A DNA stretch of 34,556 nt from Fictibacillus sp. FJAT-27399 (GTDB taxonomy: Bacteria > Bacillota > Bacilli > Bacillales > Fictibacillaceae), in NCBI RefSeq assembly GCF_001510655.1, contig NZ_LMVC01000005.1, forward strand, positions 228,953 through 263,508, read 5' to 3'. Under the pieces are notes generated by a model, which was not told where the DNA came from, did not search any database, and saw only the letters and a list, made by a program, of their open reading frames with translations. Both the position numbers and the translations under genes were made by a program. Within the stretch, counting starts at the first letter, position 1. Each line of letters opens with the position of its first letter. This document shows, one piece after another, positions 1 through 7,590 of the stretch.

Positions 1-175
1 TTAGTCCCGCAGGACAAGGAAGGCTCCGGCGGCTTTTTATCGCACGAAGAAAATGTGAAGTTCATTTTCGAGGAGTCTCGCATCTTCCACTTCAATTAAC
101 TTTTCATTGAAGATTTTTCAAGCCAAAAAGGGGCTGCCTGAAGGTCAATTTTCGACTTTCTGGACAGCCCCTTTT
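1..175 (+). repeat. Repeat element family A, copy A1 (right part only)
   Basis: The right-hand part of the dispersed element seen complete at 4738-4968. It starts inside the core at the TAGTCCCGCAGGA stretch and ends with the terminator-like hairpin and right terminal repeat (GACTTTCTGGACAGCCCC) near 175, followed by a T-rich tail. Compared with A2 it carries about 59 extra bases, roughly 15-73, between the AGTCCCGCAGGA and GGAGTCTCGCATC stretches. The left end would lie outside the window. Confidence 0.85.
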
Positions 176-261
176 ATCTTTATGTTTTAAAAGGGATAAA
201 AGGATAAGTGAAGAATGTTAAAAGAGTCATTTACTAGATGAAAGAGGATGGGTGTATAGTG

Positions 262-393
262 ATGGATATGTATACTGCCCCTCTCGGAGTTGTATCCGGC
301 GGAATCGTTTTCAAGCTTCGCAAGCGTTATAACCTCGACTCCAAATTTTCTGCTATTATCGGGATTGCTTTTTGCTCTCTTGTCTATGTTTAA
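262..393 (+). CDS. Possible 43-aa membrane peptide
   Basis: An open frame of 43 codons from ATG at 262 to TAA at 391-393. It has a short hydrophobic stretch near the N-terminus (APLGVVSGGIVF), a basic patch (KLRKR) and a hydrophobic C-terminus (AIIGIAFCSLVYV). A GAGG lies about 14 bases before the ATG, rather far for a ribosome binding site. I do not recognise a family. It lies between repeat A1 and the broken GNAT gene with no clear promoter. It could be a genuine small membrane protein, the end of a degraded gene, or chance. Confidence 0.3.
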   Translation: MDMYTAPLGVVSGGIVFKLRKRYNLDSKFSAIIGIAFCSLVYV

Positions 394-450
394 AGTTACC
401 TACATTATCAATAAACGAAGTATAACCCTGTTTACATAGGAGGGATTCCT

Positions 451-962
451 TTGATCAACCAATATACCATCAGAAAAACAACAGAAGCAGATGCCGAACA
501 GATCCTCATCCATATTCAAAAGGTTTTAGAGGCATACCCTGACTTCCTTGCAGCAGTCCAGAAGAATTCAATACTACACTTGAAGAAGAGAAAGAGTGGA
601 TCGCCTCTCATGAAAAGCACGGCCTGCTGCTCGTGGCTGAAGTCGAGCAAAAGATTATCGGTCTCTTAAACTTTCGATTATCCACGAGAAAGAAGTTTTG
701 CCATCAAGGAATGTTTGGCATGAGCATTCAAGAGCCATACACCGATCAAGGCATCGGCAGCTCGTTACTGCAGCATCTTCTGGAATGGGCCAAAAAGGAC
801 GAACGAGTCGAAAAGGTTTCCCTAGAGGTATTTTCCAATAACAAAAGAGCCCTCCATCTGTACGAAAAGTTTGGCTTTATAGAAGAAGGCAGACGGAAAA
901 AGAACGCTAAATTACGTCCCGGGTACTATGTAGACGACATCTACATGAGCCAATTTGTTTAA
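451..962 (+). pseudogene. GNAT N-acetyltransferase, frameshifted
   Basis: Starts with TTG at 451 behind a good AGGAGGG site. The first ~37 residues (MINQYTIRKTTEADAEQI...) are the usual GNAT N-terminus in one frame. From about 555-560 the family-like sequence (PEEFNTTLEEEKEWIASHEK, then LLLVAEVEQKIIGLLNF) continues in another frame to the stop at 960-962. It includes the acetyl-CoA loop region DQGIGSSLLQHLLEWA and the C-terminal ALHLYEKFGF motif. A single missing base in the GTCCAGAAG stretch (CC for CCC) accounts for the shift. Joined, the product would be about 170 aa, normal for the family and likely a ribosomal-protein or small-molecule acetyltransferase. Either a pseudogene or a base-calling error in a short C run. 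Confidence 0.85.
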
Positions 963-966
963 CAAA

Positions 967-997
967 AAAGATGCGCTCCTGCATGCAGCGCATCTTT
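967..997. terminator. Bidirectional terminator
   Basis: An 11-bp perfect stem AAAGATGCGCT / AGCGCATCTTT with a 9-base loop between the stops of the GNAT gene (+, 962) and the lyase gene (-, 1010). The A run at 964-969 gives a T tract on the minus strand, so it serves the lyase gene best. Confidence 0.8.
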
Positions 998-1009
998 GGT
1001 ATTCCTATC

Positions 1010-2101
1010 TTAAAGTCCTTTCATCAACTCATCCAGCTTCTGAAAAGCACCCTTCAGCTTCTCCTCTGGCACCTTGCCATATAGATCACCAACACTTACC
1101 TCGTAATAGCTTGATTGTTCATTCACCTGTCGGATATGCCCGCTTAGACCGATCCCTGTTTCTTCATATAATTTTGTTAGCAGAGTCTCCATCGTTTCTT
1201 TCGGCGCTTCAAAATGAACATGAAACATATTGGAGACAGGTTCGGCAGGTCTCGTGGAAACACCATGGCAATCGTTATAAAGCCCGGCAAGCTCCTTTGC
1301 TTCTTTATAATACTGCTCCATCTTCCCTTGCCTTTGGTTAAAGTAATAGTCCGCACTCAGAATGTAAGGATATAGGCTGATCAGATCTCCACCATGCCGC
1401 CTTTTCCAAACTTTCGACTTTTCGATAAAATCCACATCTCCAGCCAGGATCGCTCCTGCAACCCCGCCAATTCCCTTGTAAACAGAGACATAGACACTAT
1501 CAAACAGCGAACAGACTTCTTCCGCAGATTTTTGATAGAAAGGAAGAATCTCAAAAAGCCTGGCCCCGTCCATATGCAGCTTTATCCCTTTTTCCCTGCA
1601 GTAAGCGGAAGTCTCCTCAAGCGTTGTATAGTCCGGCAGCTGGCCGCCGATTTCACGCTGCGGCAATTCCAGCAATAGACAGGCAATCTCTTCTTTCATG
1701 TTCACGACATCTTCCAGTGTGATCACCCGTTTTTCATCAGCCAGCAGAACAGGCTCGATGTGATGCAGCTCCTTCAGCCCGTCTTCCTCATGTATCTCCA
1801 AATGACACAGAGGATGATATGCCACCCTCTTCAGTCCTTTTTCATCACACCAGATCCGAAGGGCAATCTGCTGGGCCATCGTTCCGCTCGGAAAAAACAC
1901 AGCATCCTCTTTTCCCAGCACCTCTGCCATCTTCTCCTGAAAGTCTTTAATGACCTTCCCGCTTCCGTACATATCACTTTCCATCCCGCCGTCATAGCTT
2001 TCCAGGGCATCTTTTAATACTTGAAGATTTCTCGAACCGTGCCCGCTGACGTGATAGTCTGCCTGTTTAAATGCATTTGTAAATGTTTCGCTCAATTTCA
2101 C
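1010..2101 (-). CDS. Threonine aldolase / beta-eliminating lyase family protein
   Basis: A 363-aa cytoplasmic PLP-dependent enzyme of fold type I, in the low-specificity threonine aldolase / beta-eliminating lyase family, which cleaves beta-hydroxy amino acids such as L-threonine to glycine and acetaldehyde. Visible marks: the N-terminal SGHGSRNLQVLK stretch, the FFPSGTMAQQIAL region contacting the cofactor phosphate, HMDGARLFE around residues 176-184 with the Asp that holds the PLP ring nitrogen, and SVYKGIGG with the probable Schiff-base lysine near residue 209. The start is GTG at 2101 behind AGAGAGGG; a TTG two codons later is possible. Monocistronic, divergent from the NCS1 permease. Homologues are often annotated only as 'beta-eliminating lyase-related', so substrate is inferred. 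Confidence 0.9.
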   Translation of the reverse strand: MKLSETFTNAFKQADYHVSGHGSRNLQVLKDALESYDGGMESDMYGSGKVIKDFQEKMAEVLGKEDAVFFPSGTMAQQIALRIWCDEKGLKRVAYHPLCHLEIHEEDGLKELHHIEPVLLADEKRVITLEDVVNMKEEIACLLLELPQREIGGQLPDYTTLEETSAYCREKGIKLHMDGARLFEILPFYQKSAEEVCSLFDSVYVSVYKGIGGVAGAILAGDVDFIEKSKVWKRRHGGDLISLYPYILSADYYFNQRQGKMEQYYKEAKELAGLYNDCHGVSTRPAEPVSNMFHVHFEAPKETMETLLTKLYEETGIGLSGHIRQVNEQSSYYEVSVGDLYGKVPEEKLKGAFQKLDELMKGL

Positions 2102-2309
2102 TTTCCCTCTCTTTTAAAGAAACTTCCTTGATACTATTCTCTTCTGAGGGTAATACCCCTTTAATTTTTGGGAAGAAGGTTTTTATTGTTCATATGGCGA
2201 ATTTTTTAAAAGTTTGAGTTTCAAAATAACGAGAGGTGAGGAGGGTCGCTTAAAACGTCACGTCTTTTGAACCGTTAATTTGAGTTGCCAGAAAAGGGAG
2301 GTATCTTTG

Positions 2310-3815
2310 ATGAAAACGCAAATTGAACAAAATGGTATCGTAACCTTGTCCGAAGATGTAACTAGAAGTTTAAGTGACAGTGAACTATGGAACGATGATC
2401 TGAGGCCTACGACAAAAAAGGAGCATTCCTGGAGCGGCTTGAACTTTGCGACGTTATGGATCGGAATGTGCTTGTGTATACCAGCCTACACGATGGCGAG
2501 CGGGATGATCTCTCTCGGCATGAACTGGTGGCAAGCCATCGGAACGATCTTTCTGGGCAATGTGATTGTCCTCATTCCCATTCTATTAAACTCCCATGCC
2601 GGAACAAAATTTGGTATACCTTATCCCGTGTTTGCACGGTTGTGGTTTGGATCCAAGGGAGCTCACATCCCGTCCCTAGCCCGTGCGGTAGTAGCAGCCG
2701 GATGGTTCGGAATCAATACATGGATTGGGACAACCGCCATCGATGTCTTATTATCCGCCTCATTCCCGGCCTGGAAAAACCTGACCGGACATACCGCCAT
2801 CATCTTTGCTTTATTCTGGGCGTTGAACGTCGGGGTGGCTTACAAAGGTCCTGAAGCAATAAAAATTTTAAGCTTGATCGCTGCGCCTGTTGTTGGAGTC
2901 TCAGCTATTATTCTTATGATTTGGGCGTTCACTCATGCAGGCGGCTGGGGACCGATTTTATCCACACCATCCAAGTTCACGACGACCGGTGAGTTCTTAA
3001 AAGTGTTCTTCCCTACATTAACAGGGGTCATTGCCTTCTGGGCCACCCTTGCCTTGAATATCCCTGACTTTTGCCGCTACGCCAAAAGCCAGAAATCACA
3101 AATGATCGCACAAAGCTTCTCTCTTCCTCTCACCATGAGCATTTTCTCATTTATTGGAATCGCCGTTACATCAGCCACGGTTGTTATTTTCGGTTCAGCG
3201 ATTTGGGATCCTGTTCAGCTGCTTGCAAAATTCCCTCCATTCATTATCTTCTTAGGAACCATTATTATCGCCATGGCATCCCTTACCATCAATGTCGGTG
3301 CGAATATCGTTGCTCCCGCCCGTGCAATTGAAAATCTATATCCAAAACGCATCACATTCGGTATCGGCGCACTCATCACTGGAGTATTCGCCATCCTCAT
3401 GCAGCCTTGGTTCATCATGTCCAACTTCGGCAACTATATCTTCGGCTGGCTCGGAACGTACGGAGCATTGCTTGGCCCGATCGACGGTATCGCGATCGCC
3501 GACTATTGGCTCGTCCGCCGCAGACAGATGGCCCTGAAAGAATTGTATGAACTGAACGGCCGGTACAACTACACTTCCGGCTACAATAAAAACGGTGTGT
3601 ACGCACTGATTATTGGAGTCGCCATACCCGTGCTCGGCTTGATTGTTCCTGGGCTTCGTTTTCTATGGGATAACGCATGGACGTTTGGTTTATTTATCTC
3701 CATGTTTGCCTACACCTATTTGATGAAAGGTGACCAAAGCGTCTTGCGGCCGGGTGAATACGAAAACATCACCCAGTTTCCGTCCGACAAACCGATTGAA
3801 CGTATTGCAGAATAA
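2310..3815 (+). CDS. NCS1 family nucleobase:cation symporter (PucI-like)
   Basis: A 501-aa polytopic membrane protein of the nucleobase-cation-symport-1 family, which imports purines, pyrimidines, allantoin or hydantoins with H+ or Na+. The frame is open from 2280, but ATG at 2310 has a GGGAGGT site seven bases before it and is preferred. The sequence follows Bacillus PucI (allantoin permease): SWSGLNFATLWIGMC in TM1, NSHAGTKFGIPYPVFAR after TM2, AGWFGINTWIG in TM3, FWATLALNIPDFCRYAK, INVGANIVAPARAIENLYP, and GPIDGIAIADYWLVRRR. About 12 membrane segments are expected. No purine-catabolism gene is adjacent, so the substrate (allantoin, uracil, cytosine or hydantoin) cannot be told from context. 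Confidence 0.92.
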   Translation: MKTQIEQNGIVTLSEDVTRSLSDSELWNDDLRPTTKKEHSWSGLNFATLWIGMCLCIPAYTMASGMISLGMNWWQAIGTIFLGNVIVLIPILLNSHAGTKFGIPYPVFARLWFGSKGAHIPSLARAVVAAGWFGINTWIGTTAIDVLLSASFPAWKNLTGHTAIIFALFWALNVGVAYKGPEAIKILSLIAAPVVGVSAIILMIWAFTHAGGWGPILSTPSKFTTTGEFLKVFFPTLTGVIAFWATLALNIPDFCRYAKSQKSQMIAQSFSLPLTMSIFSFIGIAVTSATVVIFGSAIWDPVQLLAKFPPFIIFLGTIIIAMASLTINVGANIVAPARAIENLYPKRITFGIGALITGVFAILMQPWFIMSNFGNYIFGWLGTYGALLGPIDGIAIADYWLVRRRQMALKELYELNGRYNYTSGYNKNGVYALIIGVAIPVLGLIVPGLRFLWDNAWTFGLFISMFAYTYLMKGDQSVLRPGEYENITQFPSDKPIERIAE

Positions 3816-3820
3816 AAGAT

Positions 3821-3855
3821 AACAGGACGTGCTCATTGAGGCAGGTCCTGTTTTT
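3821..3855 (+). terminator. Terminator of the NCS1 permease
   Basis: Eight-bp stem AACAGGAC / GTCCTGTT closed by a 16-base loop, followed by TTTTT, starting five bases after the permease stop. The methyltransferase gene on the other strand stops at 3854, so it may work both ways. Confidence 0.75.
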
Positions 3856-4462
3856 ATGTGTTCAGATTATAAATCAAAAACTTCTCATAAGGATTCTTTT
3901 CATAAAGATCCTTCAGCCTTACTTCCTCTTTCAATTCAAAAGCCGTCTGATATTCTAAAAAATATGTGTACTCTTCAGAGGCATAATACAGAATCAGCTC
4001 CACTTCTCTTGATGAGGCTTCCACTGATAAAAGAATATTATGGATGACCTTCATAAAAATCGGCATGGAAAACGGATTGAAGAAATAGAAACGGTTGTCT
4101 TCCGGATGGATGGGATACTCCTGCGCCAGCCCGCAATGAAAGTGAATATCATCCTTGCTCTTTGTATGCTGTTCCACGTATCGTTCCTTGTTTTCCATAG
4201 CCTCTTGATAAAAGCCTTCATTCATCTCGACTCCCGTAACCGTTGCCTTTTGAATATGATGGATGTAAAAGCTGACCCGTCCTTTCCCGCATCCAAAATC
4301 AACGAGCCGGTCAGTGCTTTTCAGTTCATATTGCTGAACCAAATCCTCCAATGCTGCATAAGGTGTCGGTTCATAACGGTGGTAGTGGGCGGACGAATTA
4401 AATCCCTTTTGATCCCCCACCGTTTCTATGTAAAGCAAGGCGTCATATTCCTGTTCTTTCAT
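3854..4462 (-). CDS. Class I SAM-dependent methyltransferase
   Basis: A 202-aa cytoplasmic protein with the SAM-binding motif I VDFGCGKGR at residues 54-62 and an acidic loop after beta-2 (GVEMNEGFYQEAMEN) that would bind the ribose. YFFNPFSMPIFMKVI is at the position of motif IV. The C-terminal third is the substrate side and shows no motif that reveals the acceptor. Start ATG at 4462 has AGGAG nine bases upstream. It stands alone between the permease terminator and the repeat cluster. Homologues are usually annotated only as methyltransferase domain proteins; the target is unknown. Confidence 0.85.
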   Translation of the reverse strand: MKEQEYDALLYIETVGDQKGFNSSAHYHRYEPTPYAALEDLVQQYELKSTDRLVDFGCGKGRVSFYIHHIQKATVTGVEMNEGFYQEAMENKERYVEQHTKSKDDIHFHCGLAQEYPIHPEDNRFYFFNPFSMPIFMKVIHNILLSVEASSREVELILYYASEEYTYFLEYQTAFELKEEVRLKDLYEKNPYEKFLIYNLNT

Positions 4463-4508
4463 TCTCGGTGCTCCTGTCTATGTCTTCTCATTACATTCTA
4501 AAACAAAA

Positions 4509-4733
4509 AGGCTGTTTTCGTAACCTTTGTTGTTCTTGGGAGCAGTTGATCTCCGTTTCAGGATGCTCGCTTTCCGCGGGGCGTGCGATGAGCCCCTCGG
4601 CGCAAGCGCCTAAATGGTCTCATCTGTCACGCTCGTCCCGCTGGAGTCTCGCACCTTCCACTCCAATCAACTTTTCAATGAAGATTCTTTTACAAAAATG
4701 TTCCCAAAGCAACATTATTTTAGAAAAGAGCCT
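4509..4733 (+). repeat. Repeat element family B, full copy
   Basis: About 225 bases with imperfect inverted ends: AGGCTGTTTTCGTAACCTTTG at the left, and the reverse complement of the right end, AGGCTCTTTTCTAAAATAAT followed by GTTGCTTT. The interior (CTCGCTTTCCGCGGGGCGTGC, then GTCACGCTCGTCCCGCTGGA, then the AACTTTTCAATGAAGAT stretch) is clearly the same core as family A although the ends differ. It sits four bases from element A2 in the same orientation. No coding capacity. Confidence 0.8.
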
Positions 4734-4737
4734 ACAA

Positions 4738-4968
4738 AAAAGGGGCTGTCCAAGAAGTCTGTAAGCTGTTGATTTCCGTTCCAGGCTGCTCGCTTTCCGC
4801 GGGGCGTGCGGTGAGCCTCTTGGTGCAAGCACCGGCGGGAGTCCCACCTGTCACGCTAGTCCCGCAGGAGTCTCGCATCTTCCACTTCAATTAACTTTTC
4901 ATTGAAGATTTTTCAAGCCAAAAAGGGGCTGCCTGAAGGTCAATTTTCGACTTTCTGGACAGCCCCTT
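4738..4968 (+). repeat. Repeat element family A, copy A2 (complete)
   Basis: A 231-base non-coding element bounded by ~20-base terminal inverted repeats: AAAAGGGGCTGTCCAAGAAG at the left and GACTTTCTGGACAGCCCCTT at the right. The right 50 bases are themselves a long imperfect hairpin (GGGGCTGCCTGAAGGTC against GACTTTCTGGACAGCCCC). Read on the minus strand this lies just downstream of the ArsR/SRPBCC operon stop at 4985 and is followed by a T run, so it probably terminates that operon. MITE-like in form; no target duplication can be proven. Confidence 0.85.
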
Positions 4969-4984
4969 ACTGTTTATCAATCTC

Positions 4985-5509
4985 TTATTGCAGCTGCTCC
5001 AAAAGATCATCCAGACGTTCCATTTGTGAGGAGAATCCTTCAACGACGCCCATATCCTTGACTTGCTGAAGGGTTTCTTCCGTAGCAAATTGTGTACGTA
5101 TAATGACTTTTGTTGCGCCTTCATACTCCGCAAATTCGAGGGTCACCAGCATTTCGGGCATGCCTTCCATCTCATTTCCTTCTTCATCAGTAAAGTAATC
5201 TTTGTAAACAATCTTCTCAGGTGCAAGAATCTCCTGATACACGGCTTTGCCGCACGACTCCTGGCCATAAAAGTCTCCTTGATTCTTATCCATACACTTC
5301 ATGCAATAAAACCATACGCCACCAGCCTGAAAGTCAAACTGGCGAATTTCAGTTTCCCATCCTTTGGGCCCCCACCATCTTGAAAGGTGTTCAGGCTGCG
5401 AAAATGCTTGATATACGAGAGTTCTAGGAGCGTTGAATGTTCTCTCCATAATAAGTACCTGGCCCTCAACGGCTGTTTTTAAAGGGTTTGTTCCATGGTT
5501 TACAGACAT
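4985..5509 (-). CDS. SRPBCC (AHSA1-type) domain protein
   Basis: A 174-aa protein with a START/Bet v1-like fold of the AHSA1 group: ERTFNAPRTLVYQAFSQPEHLSRWWGPKGW is the hallmark N-terminal half, followed by GGVWFYCM and the C-terminal helix GFSSQMERLDDLLEQLQ. Such proteins bind hydrophobic ligands or act as stress-related chaperone partners; the true ligand is unknown. ATG at 5509 has AAGGAGG close upstream. It lies 12 bases after the ArsR regulator gene, as in the common Bacillus pairing of an ArsR repressor with an SRPBCC protein, so both are one operon under the promoter near 5882-5910. Confidence 0.9.
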   Translation of the reverse strand: MSVNHGTNPLKTAVEGQVLIMERTFNAPRTLVYQAFSQPEHLSRWWGPKGWETEIRQFDFQAGGVWFYCMKCMDKNQGDFYGQESCGKAVYQEILAPEKIVYKDYFTDEEGNEMEGMPEMLVTLEFAEYEGATKVIIRTQFATEETLQQVKDMGVVEGFSSQMERLDDLLEQLQ

Positions 5510-5521
5510 TTCAATTCCTCC

Positions 5522-5857
5522 TTAAGGTTCATCCGTTTTTTCTTGCATTTTAAGTAAATAATCATCCAAACGATCCAATCTTCCCTCCCAAACGTTCTGG
5601 AAGGATACTAGCCATTTATTCAAATCCTTGAAAGGCTGCTGAGACAGCTTGTAGATCCGCCTATTAGCAATAGCATGAACCTCGACAAATCCAGCTTGAT
5701 TTAAAACTCTGAGGTGTTTGGAAGTTTGTGGTTGGAGAAGCCCAAGCCGTTCAGCAATTTCCCCTACAGTGAGAGGACCTTCACGCAATAGCTCAATCAT
5801 TTGTAAGCGCTTAGGCTCGGCAAGTGCAGATAATGTGGCATTGATGTTCGCACTCAT
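5522..5857 (-). CDS. ArsR/SmtB family transcriptional regulator
   Basis: A 111-aa winged-helix repressor. ALSALAEPKRLQMIELLREG is the typical ArsR helix 1-2; LTVGEIAERLGLLQPQTSKH is the helix-turn-helix with recognition helix QPQTSKHLRVL, followed by the wing (VEVHAIANRRIYKLS). No ELCVCDL-type cysteine box is present, so metal sensing is unlikely; it belongs to the non-metal ArsR group that sits with SRPBCC genes. ATG at 5857 has AAAGGAG upstream. First gene of the two-gene operon; the inverted repeat 5897-5918 overlapping its -35 suggests autoregulation. Confidence 0.92.
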   Translation of the reverse strand: MSANINATLSALAEPKRLQMIELLREGPLTVGEIAERLGLLQPQTSKHLRVLNQAGFVEVHAIANRRIYKLSQQPFKDLNKWLVSFQNVWEGRLDRLDDYLLKMQEKTDEP

Positions 5858-5881
5858 CTATCGTTTCTCCTTTCACACCTA

Positions 5882-5918
5882 ATATAACCCGAATCGAATA
5901 TTCTTGTAAAGGAATATT
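5882..5918 (-). promoter_or_regulatory. Promoter and putative operator of the ArsR operon
   Basis: On the minus strand TTTACA (5905-5910), a 17-base spacer and TTATAT (5882-5887) form a good sigma-A promoter. An inverted repeat AATATTC-8 bases-GAATATT (5897-5918) covers the -35 hexamer and part of the spacer, the expected place for a repressor site. Confidence 0.65.
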
Positions 5919-5953
5919 TAAAAAAATAACTAAGGTTGCCGAAGCAACCTTAG
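5918..5953 (-). terminator. Terminator of the DHFR-like gene
   Basis: Perfect 10-bp stem CTAAGGTTGC with TTCG tetraloop and GCAACCTTAG, followed on the minus strand by TTATTTTTTT. It separates the gene ending at 5956 from the ArsR promoter just beyond. Confidence 0.9.
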
Positions 5954-5955
5954 TA

Positions 5956-6495
5956 TTATTGATCTATAACTGTCCGATAATGCAGCTGAACCAATCCTGT
6001 ATCAAACGTCTTGCTTTCTACAAACTGAAGTCCGCTTTCATTCTCCGTTTCTGCAAACAACCGAATTCCGTTCCCCAACAAAACAGGAATGATCGAAATC
6101 ACGTACTCATCAATCAGGTTCTGCTCTTTTAACTCTTTAATCGCCCCTGCCCCGCCATCAATAAAGATGTTTTTTCCATCTACTTTTTTCAGGTTCTGAA
6201 TCAGGTCATTCAAATGGCCATTATAATACTCCACATTTTCATCCGTTCCTTCTTTCGTTCTTGAAAGCACATAGCACTTTCTGCCCTTATGAGGAAAACC
6301 AATCCCAAAGGTTAACACTTTGTCATACGTTTTTCTCCCCATGATCACCGTATCGACTGTTTTGATAAATTCCCCGTACCCATAATCCTCCCCCGGGTTT
6401 TCCACCATCGATAAAAAGCTGATATCATCATTTTTCTTCGCGATAAATCCATCAAGGCTAGCTGCAATATACAAAATTACTTTTCTCTCACTCAT
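5956..6495 (-). CDS. Dihydrofolate reductase / RibD C-terminal fold protein
   Basis: A 179-aa protein of the RibD C-terminal (dihydrofolate-reductase-like) family. Marks: KVILYIAASLDGFIAKKNDD at the N-terminus, VDTVIMGRKTYDKVL, FIDGGAGAIKELKEQNLIDEY with the glycine turn of the NADPH site, and ISIIPVLLGNGIRLF. These stand-alone proteins are common in Bacillus and are not the essential folate enzyme; their substrate is generally unknown. The frame opens with GTG-ATG at 6498/6495; ATG at 6495 fits the GAGGTGG site better. Divergent from the WYL regulator at 6590, with 94 bases between them, so that regulator may control it. Confidence 0.87.
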   Translation of the reverse strand: MSERKVILYIAASLDGFIAKKNDDISFLSMVENPGEDYGYGEFIKTVDTVIMGRKTYDKVLTFGIGFPHKGRKCYVLSRTKEGTDENVEYYNGHLNDLIQNLKKVDGKNIFIDGGAGAIKELKEQNLIDEYVISIIPVLLGNGIRLFAETENESGLQFVESKTFDTGLVQLHYRTVIDQ

Positions 6496-6589
6496 CACTT
6501 TTCCACCTCACTAATTGGTTCTTATCTGGAGTATACTATTAAATGATGACATCCTTTGTCATATATTATTTTAAAAAGGCGGAATATCT

Positions 6590-7549
6590 ATGCGTGCCGA
6601 CCGGCTCATTGTCATACTCTTGTTATTGCAAAACAAAGGAAAACTGACAACGAAGGAATTGGCCGAGCAGTTGGAAGTGACTCCTCGTACGATTCATCGG
6701 GATATGGAGGCCCTGAGTGCATCGGGAATTCCCGTAGTCGCTGACCGTGGAAAGTCCGGCGGCTGGCGCTTGATGGATCAATATAAAACCAATCTCACAG
6801 GACTGAAAACAGACGAACTGAAATCGCTGTTTCTCTCTCCGTCTGTTCACCTTCTAAACGACCTGGGGATCACTAAGGACTGGAACGATGCTCGCGAAAA
6901 ATTGCTAGCCTCCATCCCTGCCTCCTTTCATCAAAAGGCTCATGATGTATGGGACCGCATTCATGTGGACACCAGTTCGTGGAGGCAATCATCCCAAAAA
7001 ATTGCGGCATTCCAAACACTGCAAGAAGCCATTTGGGAAGAAAAGAAACTGCAGATTGTCTATGAACGGGCCAATGGCGAGACAAAGGAACGCCTGGTCA
7101 ACCCCTTAGGATTAGTCGCAAAAAGCAGTACGTGGTATTTGATTGCTTCTGTAGGTGAAGAAATTCGGAACTACAGAGCATCACGAATTCATTCAGCCCT
7201 CAAAATGGAAGAAGCATTCACTCGGCCAGCTGATTTTCAACTTTCACGATACTGGGAGAGTTCCACACAAACCTTTCTTAAAGCCCTCCCTACCTTTGAA
7301 GTAGATGTTGAGCTGTCACCCATCATCATCCACCGAATTACATTCACTGGCCGCTTCGTCCAAGTTGTAAAACAGAACGAGCCACTTGATGACAGTTGGA
7401 TTCCAGCCTCCCTCTGCTTTGATACCGAACAGGAAGCTGTTCAATATATTTTAGGTTTCGGCAAGGAGATCCGAATTATCCGTCCGCATTCTTTAAAGCG
7501 ACAGATATATGAGATGGCTAAGGCTGTAGTGGAAATGATGGAGAATTAA
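6590..7549 (+). CDS. HTH and WYL domain transcriptional regulator (YafY/DeoR-like)
   Basis: A 319-aa regulator. Residues 1-60 are a winged HTH: MRADRLIVILLLLQNKGKLT, then TKELAEQLEVTPRTIHRDME as the recognition helix, then ADRGKSGGWRLMD. Residues ~150-235 form the WYL domain, with the eponymous WYL in KSSTWYLIASVGEEIRNYR, and a C-terminal WCX-like extension follows. WYL domains sense ligands, possibly nucleotides or nucleic acid. ATG at 6590 with AAGGCGG upstream. Divergently placed to the DHFR-like gene, a pairing that often means control of the neighbour. Confidence 0.92.
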   Translation: MRADRLIVILLLLQNKGKLTTKELAEQLEVTPRTIHRDMEALSASGIPVVADRGKSGGWRLMDQYKTNLTGLKTDELKSLFLSPSVHLLNDLGITKDWNDAREKLLASIPASFHQKAHDVWDRIHVDTSSWRQSSQKIAAFQTLQEAIWEEKKLQIVYERANGETKERLVNPLGLVAKSSTWYLIASVGEEIRNYRASRIHSALKMEEAFTRPADFQLSRYWESSTQTFLKALPTFEVDVELSPIIIHRITFTGRFVQVVKQNEPLDDSWIPASLCFDTEQEAVQYILGFGKEIRIIRPHSLKRQIYEMAKAVVEMMEN

Positions 7550-7552
7550 ATA

Positions 7553-7581
7553 TAGCGGGATAACCATGTGGCATCCCGCTA
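7553..7581. terminator. Hairpin between convergent genes
   Basis: Nine-bp perfect stem TAGCGGGAT / ATCCCGCTA, loop of 11, between the WYL regulator stop and the stop of the ABC operon's last gene at 7591. It has no strong T tract, so it is a likely but unproven bidirectional terminator. Confidence 0.55.
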
Positions 7582-7590
7582 ATTCTGTAT

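Noticed and set aside
955-1341. 128-codon plus-strand frame over the lyase gene
   Set aside because: It is antisense to a clear PLP enzyme, has no ribosome binding site of its own and a low-complexity Ser/His/Pro-rich translation.
2102-2309. Possible riboswitch before the NCS1 permease
   Set aside because: I looked for purine, preQ1, guanidine and TPP aptamer marks in the leader and found none.
4468-4847. Frames within the repeat pair at 4509-4968
   Set aside because: The translations only reflect the repeat sequence, differ between copies and have no ribosome binding site; the elements are non-coding.
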